Assembly (NCBI GenBank): GCA_003165075.1
Contig: PLSM01000167.1
Location: forward strand, 95,179 to 159,178
DNA: 64,000 bases
Origin: Acidobacteriaceae bacterium
GTDB taxonomy: Bacteria > Acidobacteriota > Terriglobia > Terriglobales > Acidobacteriaceae
Direction: 5' to 3'
Shown: piece after piece, positions 22,564 through 33,087 of the stretch
How positions within the stretch are numbered: position 1 is the stretch's first letter
Layout of the letters: each line of letters starts with the position of its first letter
The notes under the pieces: generated by a model
What the model saw: only the letters and a program-made list of their open reading frames with translations
What the model was told of the DNA's origin: nothing
Database searches by the model: none
Position numbers and translations under genes: made by a program

Positions 22564-23081
22564 AGACCAACGGTGCACGATTCCTGGAGAGCCTCGGCAT
22601 CCCCTTCGAGCTTCGCGAGTACGAGGTTGATCCCGAAGATCTATCGGCCATCACCGTGGCCAAGAAGATTGGCATGCCGCCGGAGCAGGTTTTCAAGACG
22701 CTGCTCGTCACCGGCGGCCCCAACGTGTACAGGTTTGCCGTGATTCCCGGGGACGCGGAGCTGGACTTCAAGAAGCTGGCCCGCGCCGCGGGGCTGCGCA
22801 AAGCGGAGATGGCTCCCCTGAAAGATGTGCAACCGCTGACCGGCTACATTCGCGGCGGCGTGACCCTATTCGGCGCGAGAAAGCCCTATCCCGTCTACAT
22901 CGACGAAACCGTGGTTCTGTTCGACCAGATCAGCGTTTCGGCGGGAGCGCGGGGCACGCAACTGATTCTGAGCCCCGAAGACTACCTGCGCGCGGCGCAG
23001 GCACTCGACGTGGAAGTGCAAACCGCCGACCTGACCAAGGACATCTCGAGGCCCATAATCACGGAAGGCCGCGCAAAATGA
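22560..23081 (+). CDS. ybaK: YbaK/EbsC-family aminoacyl-tRNA deacylase
   Basis: LGIPFELREYEVDPEDLSAITVAKKIGMPPEQVFKTLLV...VIPGDAELDFKKLARAAGLRKAEMA. Confidence 0.92.
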   Translation: MKTNGARFLESLGIPFELREYEVDPEDLSAITVAKKIGMPPEQVFKTLLVTGGPNVYRFAVIPGDAELDFKKLARAAGLRKAEMAPLKDVQPLTGYIRGGVTLFGARKPYPVYIDETVVLFDQISVSAGARGTQLILSPEDYLRAAQALDVEVQTADLTKDISRPIITEGRAK

Positions 23082-23746
23082 CGAGCGCCCTGTGGACACA
23101 CCTGGTTAAGGATTTGCGCATCGAGTGGCGCTCAAAAGAGGCCATCAACTCGATGCTCTTTTTCGCGCTGCTGGTGGTGGTGCTGTTCTCGCTGGCATTC
23201 GACCCCAAGGGCGCATTCGCAAGGGAAATCGCGGGCGGCGTACTCTCGGTGGCTACGATGTTCGCCTCAGTGAGCGCGCTCAACCAGGCATGGGCGCGTG
23301 AAATTCGCCACCAGGTTATGGACGCGCAGCGCATGGCTCCCACGCCCGGCGCGGAACTCTTCCTGGCCAAGGTGCTGGCAAATTTTCTATTTGTCTCGGT
23401 AGTGCAGATCCTGCTGGCGCCGGTGTTTCTGGTGATGTACAACCTGCACATCGAGGGCCAGGCATGGCTGCTGGCAGTGGTGCTGCCGCTGGGCACATGG
23501 GCATTGGTGGTGAACGGAACCTTCTTCGCCGCGCTCTCGATCCGCAGCCGCAACCGCGAACTGCTATTGCCGCTGATTCTGTTTCCCATTTTCATTCCTG
23601 CCCTTCTGGCCATGGTGCAGGCGACCACGGCGATCCTTACCGGGGAGAGCGACCCTTCCCTATGGATCAAGATGCTGGTGGGCTACGACATCATCTTCAC
23701 CACTGTCAGCCTGTTGCTATTCGACGTGGTGCTGCACGCCGAATAG
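23078..23746 (+). CDS. ccmB: Haem exporter permease CcmB
   Basis: HLVKDLRIEWRSKEAINSMLFFALLVVVLFSLAFDP...GGVLSVATMFASVSALNQAWAREIRHQVMDAQRMAPTPGAELFLAKVLANFLF. Confidence 0.9.
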   Translation: MTSALWTHLVKDLRIEWRSKEAINSMLFFALLVVVLFSLAFDPKGAFAREIAGGVLSVATMFASVSALNQAWAREIRHQVMDAQRMAPTPGAELFLAKVLANFLFVSVVQILLAPVFLVMYNLHIEGQAWLLAVVLPLGTWALVVNGTFFAALSIRSRNRELLLPLILFPIFIPALLAMVQATTAILTGESDPSLWIKMLVGYDIIFTTVSLLLFDVVLHAE

Positions 23747-23883
23747 CGGGCGGTGTGCAAGAGCCCGCGAGGCACAGCATTTAAAGTGGAGACGGGTCAT
23801 GCAGTTCGGGCTGGCCTTTTTGCATGGCTGCATAGAGTGTTCTCAAGGCCTTCAATGTCCCCCTTACTCATTTCAAGGAGCCA

Positions 23884-25701
23884 TTGGTGTTGAACCTGAC
23901 CCTGGTCGATTGGCTGATCCTGCTCATCTATTGCTTTGTTGCTGTGGGCATTGGCTTTGCCCTGAAGCCGCATTTGAAGACGAGCAGCGACTTCCTGCTG
24001 GCGGGACGCGCGCTGCCAGCGTGGATCTGCGGGCTGGCCTTCATCGGCGTGAATGTAGGAGCGCCAGAGGTCATTGGGATGGGTGCTTCGGGGGCAAAGT
24101 ATGGCCTTGAAGCTGCGCACGTCTACGGCATCGGCGCCATTCCCGCCATGATTTTTCTGGGGCTTTTCATGATGCCCTACTACTACGGATCGAAGGCGCG
24201 GTCGGTGCCCGAGTTTGTGGGCCTTCGCTTCGACGAGAAGACTCGCGGGCTCAACGCATGCCTGTTTGCGGCGATGACGGTTTTCAGCGCGGGTATCTCG
24301 CTGTACGCGGTGGCGCGGCTCATCCAGGGACTGCACATCTTTGATGCGCTGTTTTATGCGTGGGGCTGGCCATTGGAGTGGATCTTTGGTTTTTCCGTTC
24401 TGTTCATGGCGGCCATCGTGATGGTTTACATCCTGCTGGGCGGGCTGGCGGGCGCAATGTACAACCAGGTGGTGCAGTTTTTCCTGCTCGTCGCGGGCCT
24501 TTTGCCCCTGGTGCTGCTGGGCTTGAAAGGCGGTGGCGGCTGGAACGGGCTGAGGACGTCAGTGGCCGCAGTCGATCCGAGTCTGATGCATGAGTGGAAA
24601 GGTGTGATGCACGCGGGCACCAACCCCATGGGCATCGACATCATCGGCATAGGCATGGGCCTGGGATTCGTGCTCGGCGCCGGCTACTGGTGTACCGACT
24701 TCAGGGTGATGCAAAGCGCCATGGCCGCGAAGGATATGGAGTCGGCGCGACGGGCTCCGCTGATTGCGGCTATTCCCAGAATGTTCTTTCCCTTTCTTCT
24801 GATCTTGCCGGGACTGCTGGCCATCGCGTTACCCACACCACACACCACCACCGTTGTGCGCGAACAGAACGGCATCATCTATCACGAAACGAACGTAGCT
24901 TCAAAAGAAGCGGAAGCAGGCAAGGGGCTGGTTCCCGCCAAGCTGGATGCGATGACCGGCCATGTGATGCTCGACGCCGAAGGCCACCCACTGCTCGACT
25001 ACGACCTGGCCACGCCGAAGTTGCTGCTGCACTACTTTCCTACCGGCCTGCTGGGGCTGGGGATCACTGCGCTGCTGGCCAGCTTTATGGGCGGCATGGC
25101 AGGTAATGTGACCGCGTTCAACACAGTGTTTACCTGCGATCTTTACCAGGCTCATATTCACAAAGACGCGAGCGACGGGCACTACCTGGCCGTGGGGCGG
25201 TGGGCCACGGTGGGCTGCATTCTGCTGTCAGTGGCGACAGCCTTTGCGGCCGTCCAATTCAAAAGCATCCTGGATACTCTGCAACTGGCCTTCGCGCTGG
25301 TGAATGCGCCGCTGCTGGCCACCGTTCTGCTGGGCATGTTCTGGAAGCGCGCCACCGGCCACGGCGCCTTTGCGGGGCTGATTGCGGGGATTATGGGGGC
25401 TCTGCTGCATCACGGGCTGACGCTGCCGACAGCGGCGCATCCGGGCATCCACGGCGGGTGGATCGCGATCCTGCACACCTACCCCAGCGACATGACGCAG
25501 AACTTCTTCACGGCCATCTGCGCCTTCAGCGCCAACTTCATTGTTACGGTCGTGGTGAGTCTCTGCACCAAAGCGAGGGCGGAGGCGGAGATGCTGGGGC
25601 TGGTTCGAGTGCGCGCGCACCTTGTTTGGTGGAAGCGGCCTGAGGCGCTGGCCGTGGCCATTCTGGTGGCGGCCGTCGCGCTGAACATTTTCTTCTACTG
25701 A
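23884..25701 (+). CDS. Sodium:solute symporter family protein
   Basis: DWLILLIYCFVAVGIGFALKPHLKTSSDFLLAGRALPAWICGLAFIGVNVGAPEVIGMGASGAKYGL. Confidence 0.92.
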   Translation: MVLNLTLVDWLILLIYCFVAVGIGFALKPHLKTSSDFLLAGRALPAWICGLAFIGVNVGAPEVIGMGASGAKYGLEAAHVYGIGAIPAMIFLGLFMMPYYYGSKARSVPEFVGLRFDEKTRGLNACLFAAMTVFSAGISLYAVARLIQGLHIFDALFYAWGWPLEWIFGFSVLFMAAIVMVYILLGGLAGAMYNQVVQFFLLVAGLLPLVLLGLKGGGGWNGLRTSVAAVDPSLMHEWKGVMHAGTNPMGIDIIGIGMGLGFVLGAGYWCTDFRVMQSAMAAKDMESARRAPLIAAIPRMFFPFLLILPGLLAIALPTPHTTTVVREQNGIIYHETNVASKEAEAGKGLVPAKLDAMTGHVMLDAEGHPLLDYDLATPKLLLHYFPTGLLGLGITALLASFMGGMAGNVTAFNTVFTCDLYQAHIHKDASDGHYLAVGRWATVGCILLSVATAFAAVQFKSILDTLQLAFALVNAPLLATVLLGMFWKRATGHGAFAGLIAGIMGALLHHGLTLPTAAHPGIHGGWIAILHTYPSDMTQNFFTAICAFSANFIVTVVVSLCTKARAEAEMLGLVRVRAHLVWWKRPEALAVAILVAAVALNIFFY

Positions 25702-25716
25702 GGAGAGGTTGCCACG

Positions 25717-25947
25717 ATGAAACTCGATCCGCGCATTCCCCTGGGATGGATGTTTACGCTCTGTGGCCTGCTGCTCACGTTTCTTGGCTATTCCACCAGC
25801 GGGAACACGGAGTTGTATGGCCGGAGCTTGGGCATCAACGTGAATCTCTGGTGGGGCCTGGTGCTGGCGATCTTCGGGCTTAGCATGCTTGTGGCGGGGT
25901 ATCGCGCGCAGAAGAGTCTGGAGAAAGAGTCCGGCGGGCCACGCTAA
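25717..25947 (+). CDS. Small two-TM hypothetical protein downstream of the symporter
   Basis: 76 aa, IPLGWMFTLCGLLLTFLGYSTSGNTELYGRSLGINVNLWWGLVLAIFGLSMLVAGYRAQ. Confidence 0.7.
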   Translation: MKLDPRIPLGWMFTLCGLLLTFLGYSTSGNTELYGRSLGINVNLWWGLVLAIFGLSMLVAGYRAQKSLEKESGGPR

Positions 25948-26030
25948 GCCGTTCAAATCACTACGCTCACTTCTGCATTCGATGAACCTTAGACGGGCCT
26001 TACGACTGCGCCGGTACACTTGAGGCAGGG

Positions 26031-28511
26031 ATGAAGCGAAAAATGATCGCGCATTACGAGGTTCAGCGACGCCTGGGCGCAGGGGGCAGCGGGGTGGTCT
26101 TTCTGGCCAACGACACGCTGTTGCAGCGCCCGGTGGTGTTGAAAATCCTGCGCGCCGGACTGCTCTCAGCGCAGCAGATGCGGAGCACCGTGCTGCGCGA
26201 GGCGCGGCTGGCTTCTGCCATCGAGCATCCCAATGTGTGCGCGATCTATGAAGTGGGCGAGGATGGAGACGAGGGCTACATCGTGATGCAATATGTGCCC
26301 GGCCAATCTCTCGATCATCTGATTGCGCGCGGACCGTCGAGCCCGCAACTTGTGCTTTCGGTGGGCATCCAGATTGCCGACGGCCTACAGGCTGCGCATA
26401 TGCTGGGCATCTTCCACCGCGACCTGAAGCCGCAAAACGCGATGCTGACCGACGGCGGACTTGTGAAGATCCTGGACTTTGGGCTGGCGCGCCGCCTGAA
26501 CCCGGATGACGCAGGCTTCGACCCCGCCAAGCCGGGCCTAGCCAAGGATGCATCTCTTGCGGCCACCTACACGGCCCGCGGCGGCACCATCCGCTACATG
26601 GCGCCGGAACAGTTTGTGACCGGCCAATCCAGCGTGCAATCCGACGTGTGGGCGCTGGGCGTGATTCTGTATGAGCTAGTGAGCGGCCGCCATCCTTTTG
26701 CTCGTCCCGATGCCGAAGACTTTCAAGCTATCCGCGCTATCCAGTTCTCCGACCCGCCGGACCTGAGCGAGGTTGTTGCGGAGATATCCCCTGAGTTGAG
26801 GAGTGTGATTGCGGCGTGCCTCGAAAAAAATCCCGCCGCCCGATACACTTCGGCTGCCGAAGTGCGCGAGGCGCTGAAAACAATCATGAAGGCGTTGCAG
26901 TTCGAGACCGGCGTGATACCAGGCGATGCGGCGGCCAATCTGCCTACGACGAAAGCGGAAGCGGAGAAACGGTCCACCGGCATTCTCTCAATGCTGGCGG
27001 AACGCTTTCGCGAGTCGGCGGGCGACAAAGAACCGCAAAACTCACTGGTGGTGCTGCCGTTTGCGAATCTAGGAGCGACTGAGGTAGCACCGCTGTATGG
27101 GTACGCGCTGGCGGACGCAATCGCTGCGCGGCTGGCTCGGATTCCGGCCCTCGTTGTGCGGCCGTCAAGCACGCTGATGTCGCTGCCCATCGCACAGATG
27201 GATCCGCTCTCTGTCGGCCAGCGTCTGCTAGTGTCGTTTGTGCTGGCGGGGAGTTTTCTGCGCGCTGAAAACGGATTCGATCTGAACTGGCAACTGCTGG
27301 ATGTGGGCGCGCAGAGCGTGCGTTCGGGCGGCGCTATCCAGGTGGCTTCGCTGGACCTGATCGCGGTGCAGACTGAAATTTCGAATGAAGTTTTTGCCGC
27401 GCTGCACGGACTCTCTGCGGCAGACAGAATCGAAGCTGCCCAGGCGGATGCGTCGCGGCCGTCGCCACGCGATGCATCGCTGCCCGGGCCGGTGAGCGAG
27501 GAGTATCTGCAGGCTCGCGCACTGCTGAGCTCGTTCATGGTGCGCACCGGCTCGCGTGGCGACCTGGACCGAGCGCACGCGCTGTTTACGGGGGTCACCG
27601 GCAAGGACCGGGAGTTTGCAGCCGGGTGGACTGGACTGGGCATTGCCGAGCTGCAGTATGTGCGTCACGGATTTGGCGGACAGATTCACGTAATACACGC
27701 ACGGCGCGCCTTTGACGAAGCGCTGAAGCTGGACCCAGCCTCGACCGAGGCCAATCTCTATCGCATTTACATGCTGCTGTCGCGAGGCGAGAAGGAGTCG
27801 GCGCGGCACGGCATTGCCAACCTGCTGGCGAGTGCGGCCAACGATTGGAATGTGCACATGGTGGCCGGGCTGGCGCTGCGCGGCGATGGCATGTACGAGG
27901 AGGCGCTGGTGCAGTTCAGCCGGGCGCTGAAGCTGAACCCGGCAAACGCGGCGATTCTCTACAATCACCGTGCCCGCGTGTATCACTACCAGAACCAGAT
28001 CGAGCTGGCCGGTGACGAGTTGGAAAAAGGCCTGGCCCTGGAGCCGCGCCATCCGCTGCTGCGCACCTCGGCCGGCTACCAGCAAATGCGCATGGGTAAT
28101 CTGACGGCGGCCATCGAGATTCTGGAAGGCGTGATCCGCGACGACGAGTTGATGCGCATCGCGGTGCCTACGCTGGCGATGTGCTATGTGCAACAGGGCG
28201 AACGCGCCCACGCCGCCGCGCTGCTGAAAGACGATACCCTGGCCGCGGCCGAGGCGGACAGCGAGATGGCCTACCGGCTGGCGACTTACTTTGCCGTCGA
28301 GGGCGACTCCAGCGAAGCACTGCACTGGCTGCGCCGCGCTATCTACCTGGGCAACGAGAACTATCCGTGGTTCCAGAAAAACCCGGGGTGGAACAACCTG
28401 CGCACCAACGCGGACTTCGAGCGCATCCTGGAAGATTTGAAGAAGAGCTTCCGCAAGAACCAGAAGACGTGGAAGCGGCTGCTGGAACAGGTGCCGCCGG
28501 AGGGGGAGTAG
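26031..28511 (+). CDS. Serine/threonine protein kinase with TPR repeats
   Basis: LGAGGSGVVFLA, VVLKIL, FHRDLKPQNAML, ILDFGLARR, GGTIRYMAPEQ; C-terminal TPR-like repeats. Confidence 0.94.
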   Translation: MKRKMIAHYEVQRRLGAGGSGVVFLANDTLLQRPVVLKILRAGLLSAQQMRSTVLREARLASAIEHPNVCAIYEVGEDGDEGYIVMQYVPGQSLDHLIARGPSSPQLVLSVGIQIADGLQAAHMLGIFHRDLKPQNAMLTDGGLVKILDFGLARRLNPDDAGFDPAKPGLAKDASLAATYTARGGTIRYMAPEQFVTGQSSVQSDVWALGVILYELVSGRHPFARPDAEDFQAIRAIQFSDPPDLSEVVAEISPELRSVIAACLEKNPAARYTSAAEVREALKTIMKALQFETGVIPGDAAANLPTTKAEAEKRSTGILSMLAERFRESAGDKEPQNSLVVLPFANLGATEVAPLYGYALADAIAARLARIPALVVRPSSTLMSLPIAQMDPLSVGQRLLVSFVLAGSFLRAENGFDLNWQLLDVGAQSVRSGGAIQVASLDLIAVQTEISNEVFAALHGLSAADRIEAAQADASRPSPRDASLPGPVSEEYLQARALLSSFMVRTGSRGDLDRAHALFTGVTGKDREFAAGWTGLGIAELQYVRHGFGGQIHVIHARRAFDEALKLDPASTEANLYRIYMLLSRGEKESARHGIANLLASAANDWNVHMVAGLALRGDGMYEEALVQFSRALKLNPANAAILYNHRARVYHYQNQIELAGDELEKGLALEPRHPLLRTSAGYQQMRMGNLTAAIEILEGVIRDDELMRIAVPTLAMCYVQQGERAHAAALLKDDTLAAAEADSEMAYRLATYFAVEGDSSEALHWLRRAIYLGNENYPWFQKNPGWNNLRTNADFERILEDLKKSFRKNQKTWKRLLEQVPPEGE

Positions 28512-28607
28512 GATTTCTTCGCGAGCGGAATGTGCCAGCGATCGCCCGGATTCTTAAAGCGGGCTGGCTGACGGCGCAAGAGTCGAGAGAATGGAAGGCG
28601 GCCGAGG

Positions 28608-29066
28608 GTGTTAGTGCCTGCGTTCATACATGCCGCGCTGAAAGTGGCGGGTCTGTTAATTTTTGACCCGCTGTTTACGTTCAGGTGGCCGAGTTATGTT
28701 CTATTCGGATTGATCTATACCGCCCTTGTCTTCCGCGGGGAGTTTTCCAGGAAGAGCGCTCTGATATTTTCCAAGCAGAACGTCCAGCCCATGTCTGCTG
28801 TTCTCGTGACTCACGCGGTATTTCTGTCGATTGTCTTCGGATTTATTAATCTCCTGTCACATTTGGAGCCTCATCTCCCGGATTGGATGTCGAATAACAT
28901 CGGGAAAGGCTCGACACTTTATGATTTCCTGGTTCTTGTGGCGTTGGTTATTTTGGACCGCATTGAATTTCGATGGATTTATCTGGAGTCCGGAGCGGAC
29001 ACCTCCAAGACCAAGACTAAGACCAAGGCCAACTCGTCCGATTCGTCAGTAATTAAGACAGAATGA
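28608..29066 (+). CDS. Hypothetical membrane protein
   Basis: 152 aa with several hydrophobic segments and KTKTKTKA tail. Confidence 0.6.
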   Translation: MLVPAFIHAALKVAGLLIFDPLFTFRWPSYVLFGLIYTALVFRGEFSRKSALIFSKQNVQPMSAVLVTHAVFLSIVFGFINLLSHLEPHLPDWMSNNIGKGSTLYDFLVLVALVILDRIEFRWIYLESGADTSKTKTKTKANSSDSSVIKTE

Positions 29067-29097
29067 TTTCCCGGCTACCCAAGGTCGGTGCTTTTGG

Positions 29098-30810
29098 TCA
29101 ACGTACCCTTTCATACGGGTGATAGACCGGTTCCCACACATAGTCGCGGAGTTGGGCGCTTAGTGTCGTTTCGCCCGGCAATTCAGCCACTGCTTCTGCA
29201 ATCGCTTGTTGGCCGACGGCTTCGGCGACTACGAGACTGACCTTGCGGGAGTCGGCGATGGGCGGCAGAAGCGCGGCGCACTTGTCTTGGCGTGCGGGAG
29301 ACAGCGCAGCGAGCGCCTTGGCGGCGGCCATAATCATCCCGTCGGTCACGCGGCGGGCGCGGCTCACGAGAATTCCGAGAGCGAGGCCGGGAAAGATGTA
29401 AGAGTTGTTGACCTGGGCGATGTGCACCATCCGGCCATCGAACTCGACCGGTGCGTAGGGGCTGCCGGTGCCGATGAGCGCCCGGCCCTCAGTCCATTGC
29501 AGCAGGTCGGCGGGCACGGCTTCAGACTTCGAGGTGGGATTGGAGAGAGGAAAGATGATGGGGCGCGGCGAGTGGGAGGCCATCGCGCGCACGATCTCCT
29601 GCGTGAATGCGCCGGCCTGGGCTGAGACGCCGACCAGCGCCGTCACCCTGGCGTTGCGGACCACATCGAGTAGCGAGATGTCGTCTGCCCCGGCCAGTTT
29701 CCAGCCGGCCACGTCCGTTCTCTTGCGCGCCAGAGGCAGCTGGTCAGGGCGCATTCCCTTGCATCCCTCGACGAGCAGGCCATAGCGATTGAAGGCATAG
29801 ATGCGGCAGCGGGCCTGTTCATCGCTGAGGCCTTCTTCTTTCATAGCAGCGATAAGAAGATTGACGATGCCGATGCCTGCCGCGCCGGAACCGAACATGG
29901 CGATGGTCTGCTCCTGGAGCGGAATGCCGGTGGCGTGGATTGCGGCGAGCAGCGTCGCGGTGGTTACGGCAGCGGTTCCCTGAATGTCGTCGTTGAAAGA
30001 GCAGAGCCGGTGGCGATAGCGGTCGAGCAGGCGCGATGCATTGGAGCCCGCGAAGTCCTCCCACTGTAAAAGAATGTGCGGCCAACGGCGCTCGACGGCA
30101 GAGACGAAGGCTTCGACGAAGTCGTCGTACTGCTGCCCGCGGATGCGATGGTGCTGCCAGCCGATATAGATGGGGTCGTTGAACAGGGCCTGGTTATCGG
30201 TGCCCACGTCGAGCAGGATGGGCAGGCAGTGCTCCGGGGGAATGCCGCCGAGAGCGGTATAGAGAGCCATTTTGCCGATAGGAATGCCAATGCCGCCGGC
30301 GCCCTGATCGCCGAGGCCGAGGATGCGCTCGCCGTCGCTGACCACGATGCAGCGCACATCGTCATAGCGCGGGTCGGCGAGCATCTGCTGCATGCGATGC
30401 TGGTTGGGATAGCTGATAAAGAGGCCACGGGGCCGGCGCCAGATTTCGCTGAAGCGCTGGCAGCCTTCGCCCACCGCGGGGGTGTAGACGATGGGCAACA
30501 ATTCCTCAACATTGTGCGCAATGAGGGAGTAGAAGAGGGTCTCGTTGTTGTCCTGCAGATCGCGCATGTTGCTGTACTTGCCGAACGCGGTGGGGCGGCT
30601 GTCAAGGACCCGCTTGCGGCGTTCGCGCTGGTCTTCGAGAGTCCCGACGTGGGGCGGGAGCAGGCCATGGAGTGCGAAGGCATCGCGCTCTTCTTCAGTG
30701 AAGGCGGTACCCTTGTTGAGGCGGGGATTCAGCAGCAGTTCGTAGCCGGAAAGGCGGGTACGAACTGCTGCAGGATGGATCGGCTGGGACGCCGAAGGTT
30801 CTGCACTCAC
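29098..30810 (-). CDS. maeA: NAD-dependent malic enzyme
   Basis: GTAFTEEERDAFALHGLLPP, IVYTPAVGEGCQRFSEIWRRPRGLFISY, VVSDGERILGLGDQGAGGIGIPIGKMALYTALGGI. Confidence 0.96.
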   Translation of the reverse strand: MSAEPSASQPIHPAAVRTRLSGYELLLNPRLNKGTAFTEEERDAFALHGLLPPHVGTLEDQRERRKRVLDSRPTAFGKYSNMRDLQDNNETLFYSLIAHNVEELLPIVYTPAVGEGCQRFSEIWRRPRGLFISYPNQHRMQQMLADPRYDDVRCIVVSDGERILGLGDQGAGGIGIPIGKMALYTALGGIPPEHCLPILLDVGTDNQALFNDPIYIGWQHHRIRGQQYDDFVEAFVSAVERRWPHILLQWEDFAGSNASRLLDRYRHRLCSFNDDIQGTAAVTTATLLAAIHATGIPLQEQTIAMFGSGAAGIGIVNLLIAAMKEEGLSDEQARCRIYAFNRYGLLVEGCKGMRPDQLPLARKRTDVAGWKLAGADDISLLDVVRNARVTALVGVSAQAGAFTQEIVRAMASHSPRPIIFPLSNPTSKSEAVPADLLQWTEGRALIGTGSPYAPVEFDGRMVHIAQVNNSYIFPGLALGILVSRARRVTDGMIMAAAKALAALSPARQDKCAALLPPIADSRKVSLVVAEAVGQQAIAEAVAELPGETTLSAQLRDYVWEPVYHPYERVR

Positions 30811-30867
30811 TCGAAAATTCTCCTGTAGTCCGACCCTGCCGCGACTACGCCGGGAAAGAACTTGATT

Positions 30868-33027
30868 CTATTCCTCGATGATAGCCAAGTCCCATGGCGC
30901 CAGGGTTAATTGCTGCGTGTGCGCGACAGGCTTGCCATCGAGCAGGTTGGTACCCGCGCCGTAGGAGTATGCCGCCACGACTGGCGCGCCAGAGTAGTTG
31001 AAGTAGTAGTGAATGCGCTTACCCAAGCGGTTGACGCCGTGCTGCACGTGGACCGCAGCAGGCAGTTGCTGGTCGGGGCCAGTGAGACCGGCCTTCTGCA
31101 ACGCGCTTTTGAGTACCGCTGTTTGCAGCGCATCGCTGAGATAAGTGCCCTCGTAGAGCAGCGTGCCCGCGCCAAAGTCATTTTCAGTGATGGCAGGCCA
31201 TTTTCCAAAGAAAGGGTGATCGTAGTAGGCGATCGCTTTCGCGTGCTCGGGCATGAGGAATTCAGCCCAATGGTCGACCTTGTTTTCGTCGCCGGCGTGG
31301 AAGGGATCGCCCTTGAGCGCCAGGGGATGCTCGAGGTTGGAGAACTCCTGATAGCTGAAACCGGCGGCCTCGCGCAGCGGGCCAGGCGCGCGGACCCAGC
31401 GCACCGCGGAGTTCTCGTTGGCGAATCCACTCTTGAAGGTCATGACCACGTGGCCGCCGTTCTTTACGTAATCGGAGATGCGCTGGAGCAACGCGTCGTC
31501 GGAGATGTAGAGCGCAGGCACGATGAGCAGTTTGTAAGCAGAGAAGTCCTGCGTCGTGGGGAAAACGAAGTCGGAGCCAATGTTGAGGTCGTACAGCGAG
31601 CGGTGCATCTGCTTGACCAGAGAGTTGTAGTCGGCGGTAGAGCGGCCCGGAAGCCAAGGCATGGATGCGTTGGAGGTGAAGGGCATGAAGCTGATGGCGT
31701 TGTACGAGTCGCGGCTCCACAAGATGGCGACCTGGTTGTGAATCTTGAGGCCGACGAGATGGGGGCCGACTTTCTGGAGTTCGTGGGCGGTGCGGCCCAC
31801 CTCGGCATAAGCGCGGTTGGGCTCGAGATCGTGGGAGAGCACACCCTTCCAATAGGTTTCCTGGTTGGCGGCGATGGAAGCCCAGTGCCAGTACTCGACC
31901 ATGTTGGCGCCATTAGAGAGATGGGTGTAAACGTCCTCGCGCATCTGGCCGTCGTAGGGCGGGAACTGGAAGGCCGAGCTCCAGTCGGTGGTTTGGGCGT
32001 TGGTTTCGGTGATCAGGAAATTGGAGTGCTTAAGGGAACGCGTAAAGTCGCCCTGGATGGACTGCGTTGCCCCATCGTAATGATCCTGAGTTCCGTGGTA
32101 GATGTTGTCGGCGGGAATGTCGAGAGACTCGGCGATGGCCTCCTCGTTGACGTCGGGGCGCATCGTGCTGCCATAGTCGGTAGTGACGAACTGGCGCGGG
32201 CCGGCACATTCACGCACCAGCGCGGCCTGCCAGTGGAGAAAGTCAGTGACGCGCATCTGACTCCAGCGGGTCCATTCAAGTTTGTAGCCGGTGGAGATGG
32301 TGCCGTCGCGAGTGGGCAGGTCTTCCCATGTATGCAGGTTTTCGCCCCAGTAGTTAAGGAACCACGCCTTGCTGAGCGCCTCGGGGGTGACGAACTTCTT
32401 TTCAAGGTAATGCTGGAAACCGATGAAGACGTCGGGATTGGCGGCGCCGTAGCTGCTGGTCTCGTTGTCGAGCTGCCAGCCGATGACGGTGGGGTTGTCC
32501 TTGTAGTGGGCCACGATGTGGCGGATTAGGCGCTCGGCATAGAAGCGGTAGGCGGGCGAATCGGTGTCCATGTTCTGGCGCATGCCGTAGGAGTTTTCGC
32601 GGCCGTCAGGATAGCGGGCCAAGATCTCAGGGTGCTGGTGGGCCATCCAGGCGGGCAGCGAATAAGTGGGAGTGCCGAGGATGACCTTAATGCCAGCCTT
32701 GCCCATAGCGCCGACCACGCGATCCATCCAGGCGTAGTCGAATTGTCCGTCTTCGGGCTCCCACAGGCTCCACGTGGACTCGCCCATGCGGACCACGCTG
32801 AGACCGGCCGCCTTCATCAACGAGACGTCCTTGTCGAGGCGGGCAACCTGATCTCCGGGCATGTACTCGTTGTAGTAGGCGGCACCGTAGAGCACGGTGG
32901 GGAAGTCGAGCGCTTGAGCGACCTCGGGCGACGGGATACCTGGGCTGGACTGCTGCGCGGCGGCTGCGGCGGCTATCAGAACCGTTGTTGCCAGTAGTGA
33001 AAGAAAGCGTTTGCTCCAAACTGACAT
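30868..33027 (-). CDS. Beta-galactosidase, GH42 family, secreted
   Basis: YGAAYYNEYMPGDQVARLDKDVSLMKAAGLSVVRMGESTWSLWEPEDGQFDYAWMD; GWQLDNETSSYGAANPDVFIGFQHYLEKKF. Confidence 0.9.
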   Translation of the reverse strand: MSVWSKRFLSLLATTVLIAAAAAAQQSSPGIPSPEVAQALDFPTVLYGAAYYNEYMPGDQVARLDKDVSLMKAAGLSVVRMGESTWSLWEPEDGQFDYAWMDRVVGAMGKAGIKVILGTPTYSLPAWMAHQHPEILARYPDGRENSYGMRQNMDTDSPAYRFYAERLIRHIVAHYKDNPTVIGWQLDNETSSYGAANPDVFIGFQHYLEKKFVTPEALSKAWFLNYWGENLHTWEDLPTRDGTISTGYKLEWTRWSQMRVTDFLHWQAALVRECAGPRQFVTTDYGSTMRPDVNEEAIAESLDIPADNIYHGTQDHYDGATQSIQGDFTRSLKHSNFLITETNAQTTDWSSAFQFPPYDGQMREDVYTHLSNGANMVEYWHWASIAANQETYWKGVLSHDLEPNRAYAEVGRTAHELQKVGPHLVGLKIHNQVAILWSRDSYNAISFMPFTSNASMPWLPGRSTADYNSLVKQMHRSLYDLNIGSDFVFPTTQDFSAYKLLIVPALYISDDALLQRISDYVKNGGHVVMTFKSGFANENSAVRWVRAPGPLREAAGFSYQEFSNLEHPLALKGDPFHAGDENKVDHWAEFLMPEHAKAIAYYDHPFFGKWPAITENDFGAGTLLYEGTYLSDALQTAVLKSALQKAGLTGPDQQLPAAVHVQHGVNRLGKRIHYYFNYSGAPVVAAYSYGAGTNLLDGKPVAHTQQLTLAPWDLAIIEE

Positions 33028-33087
33028 AATTCGTCCTCTTCCTTCATAAGAAATGCCCTGTAGAGCGGAACATTCATCAGAACACTT

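Noticed and set aside
30910-32529. 539-aa + strand ORF
   Set aside because: Antisense to the GH42 beta-galactosidase.
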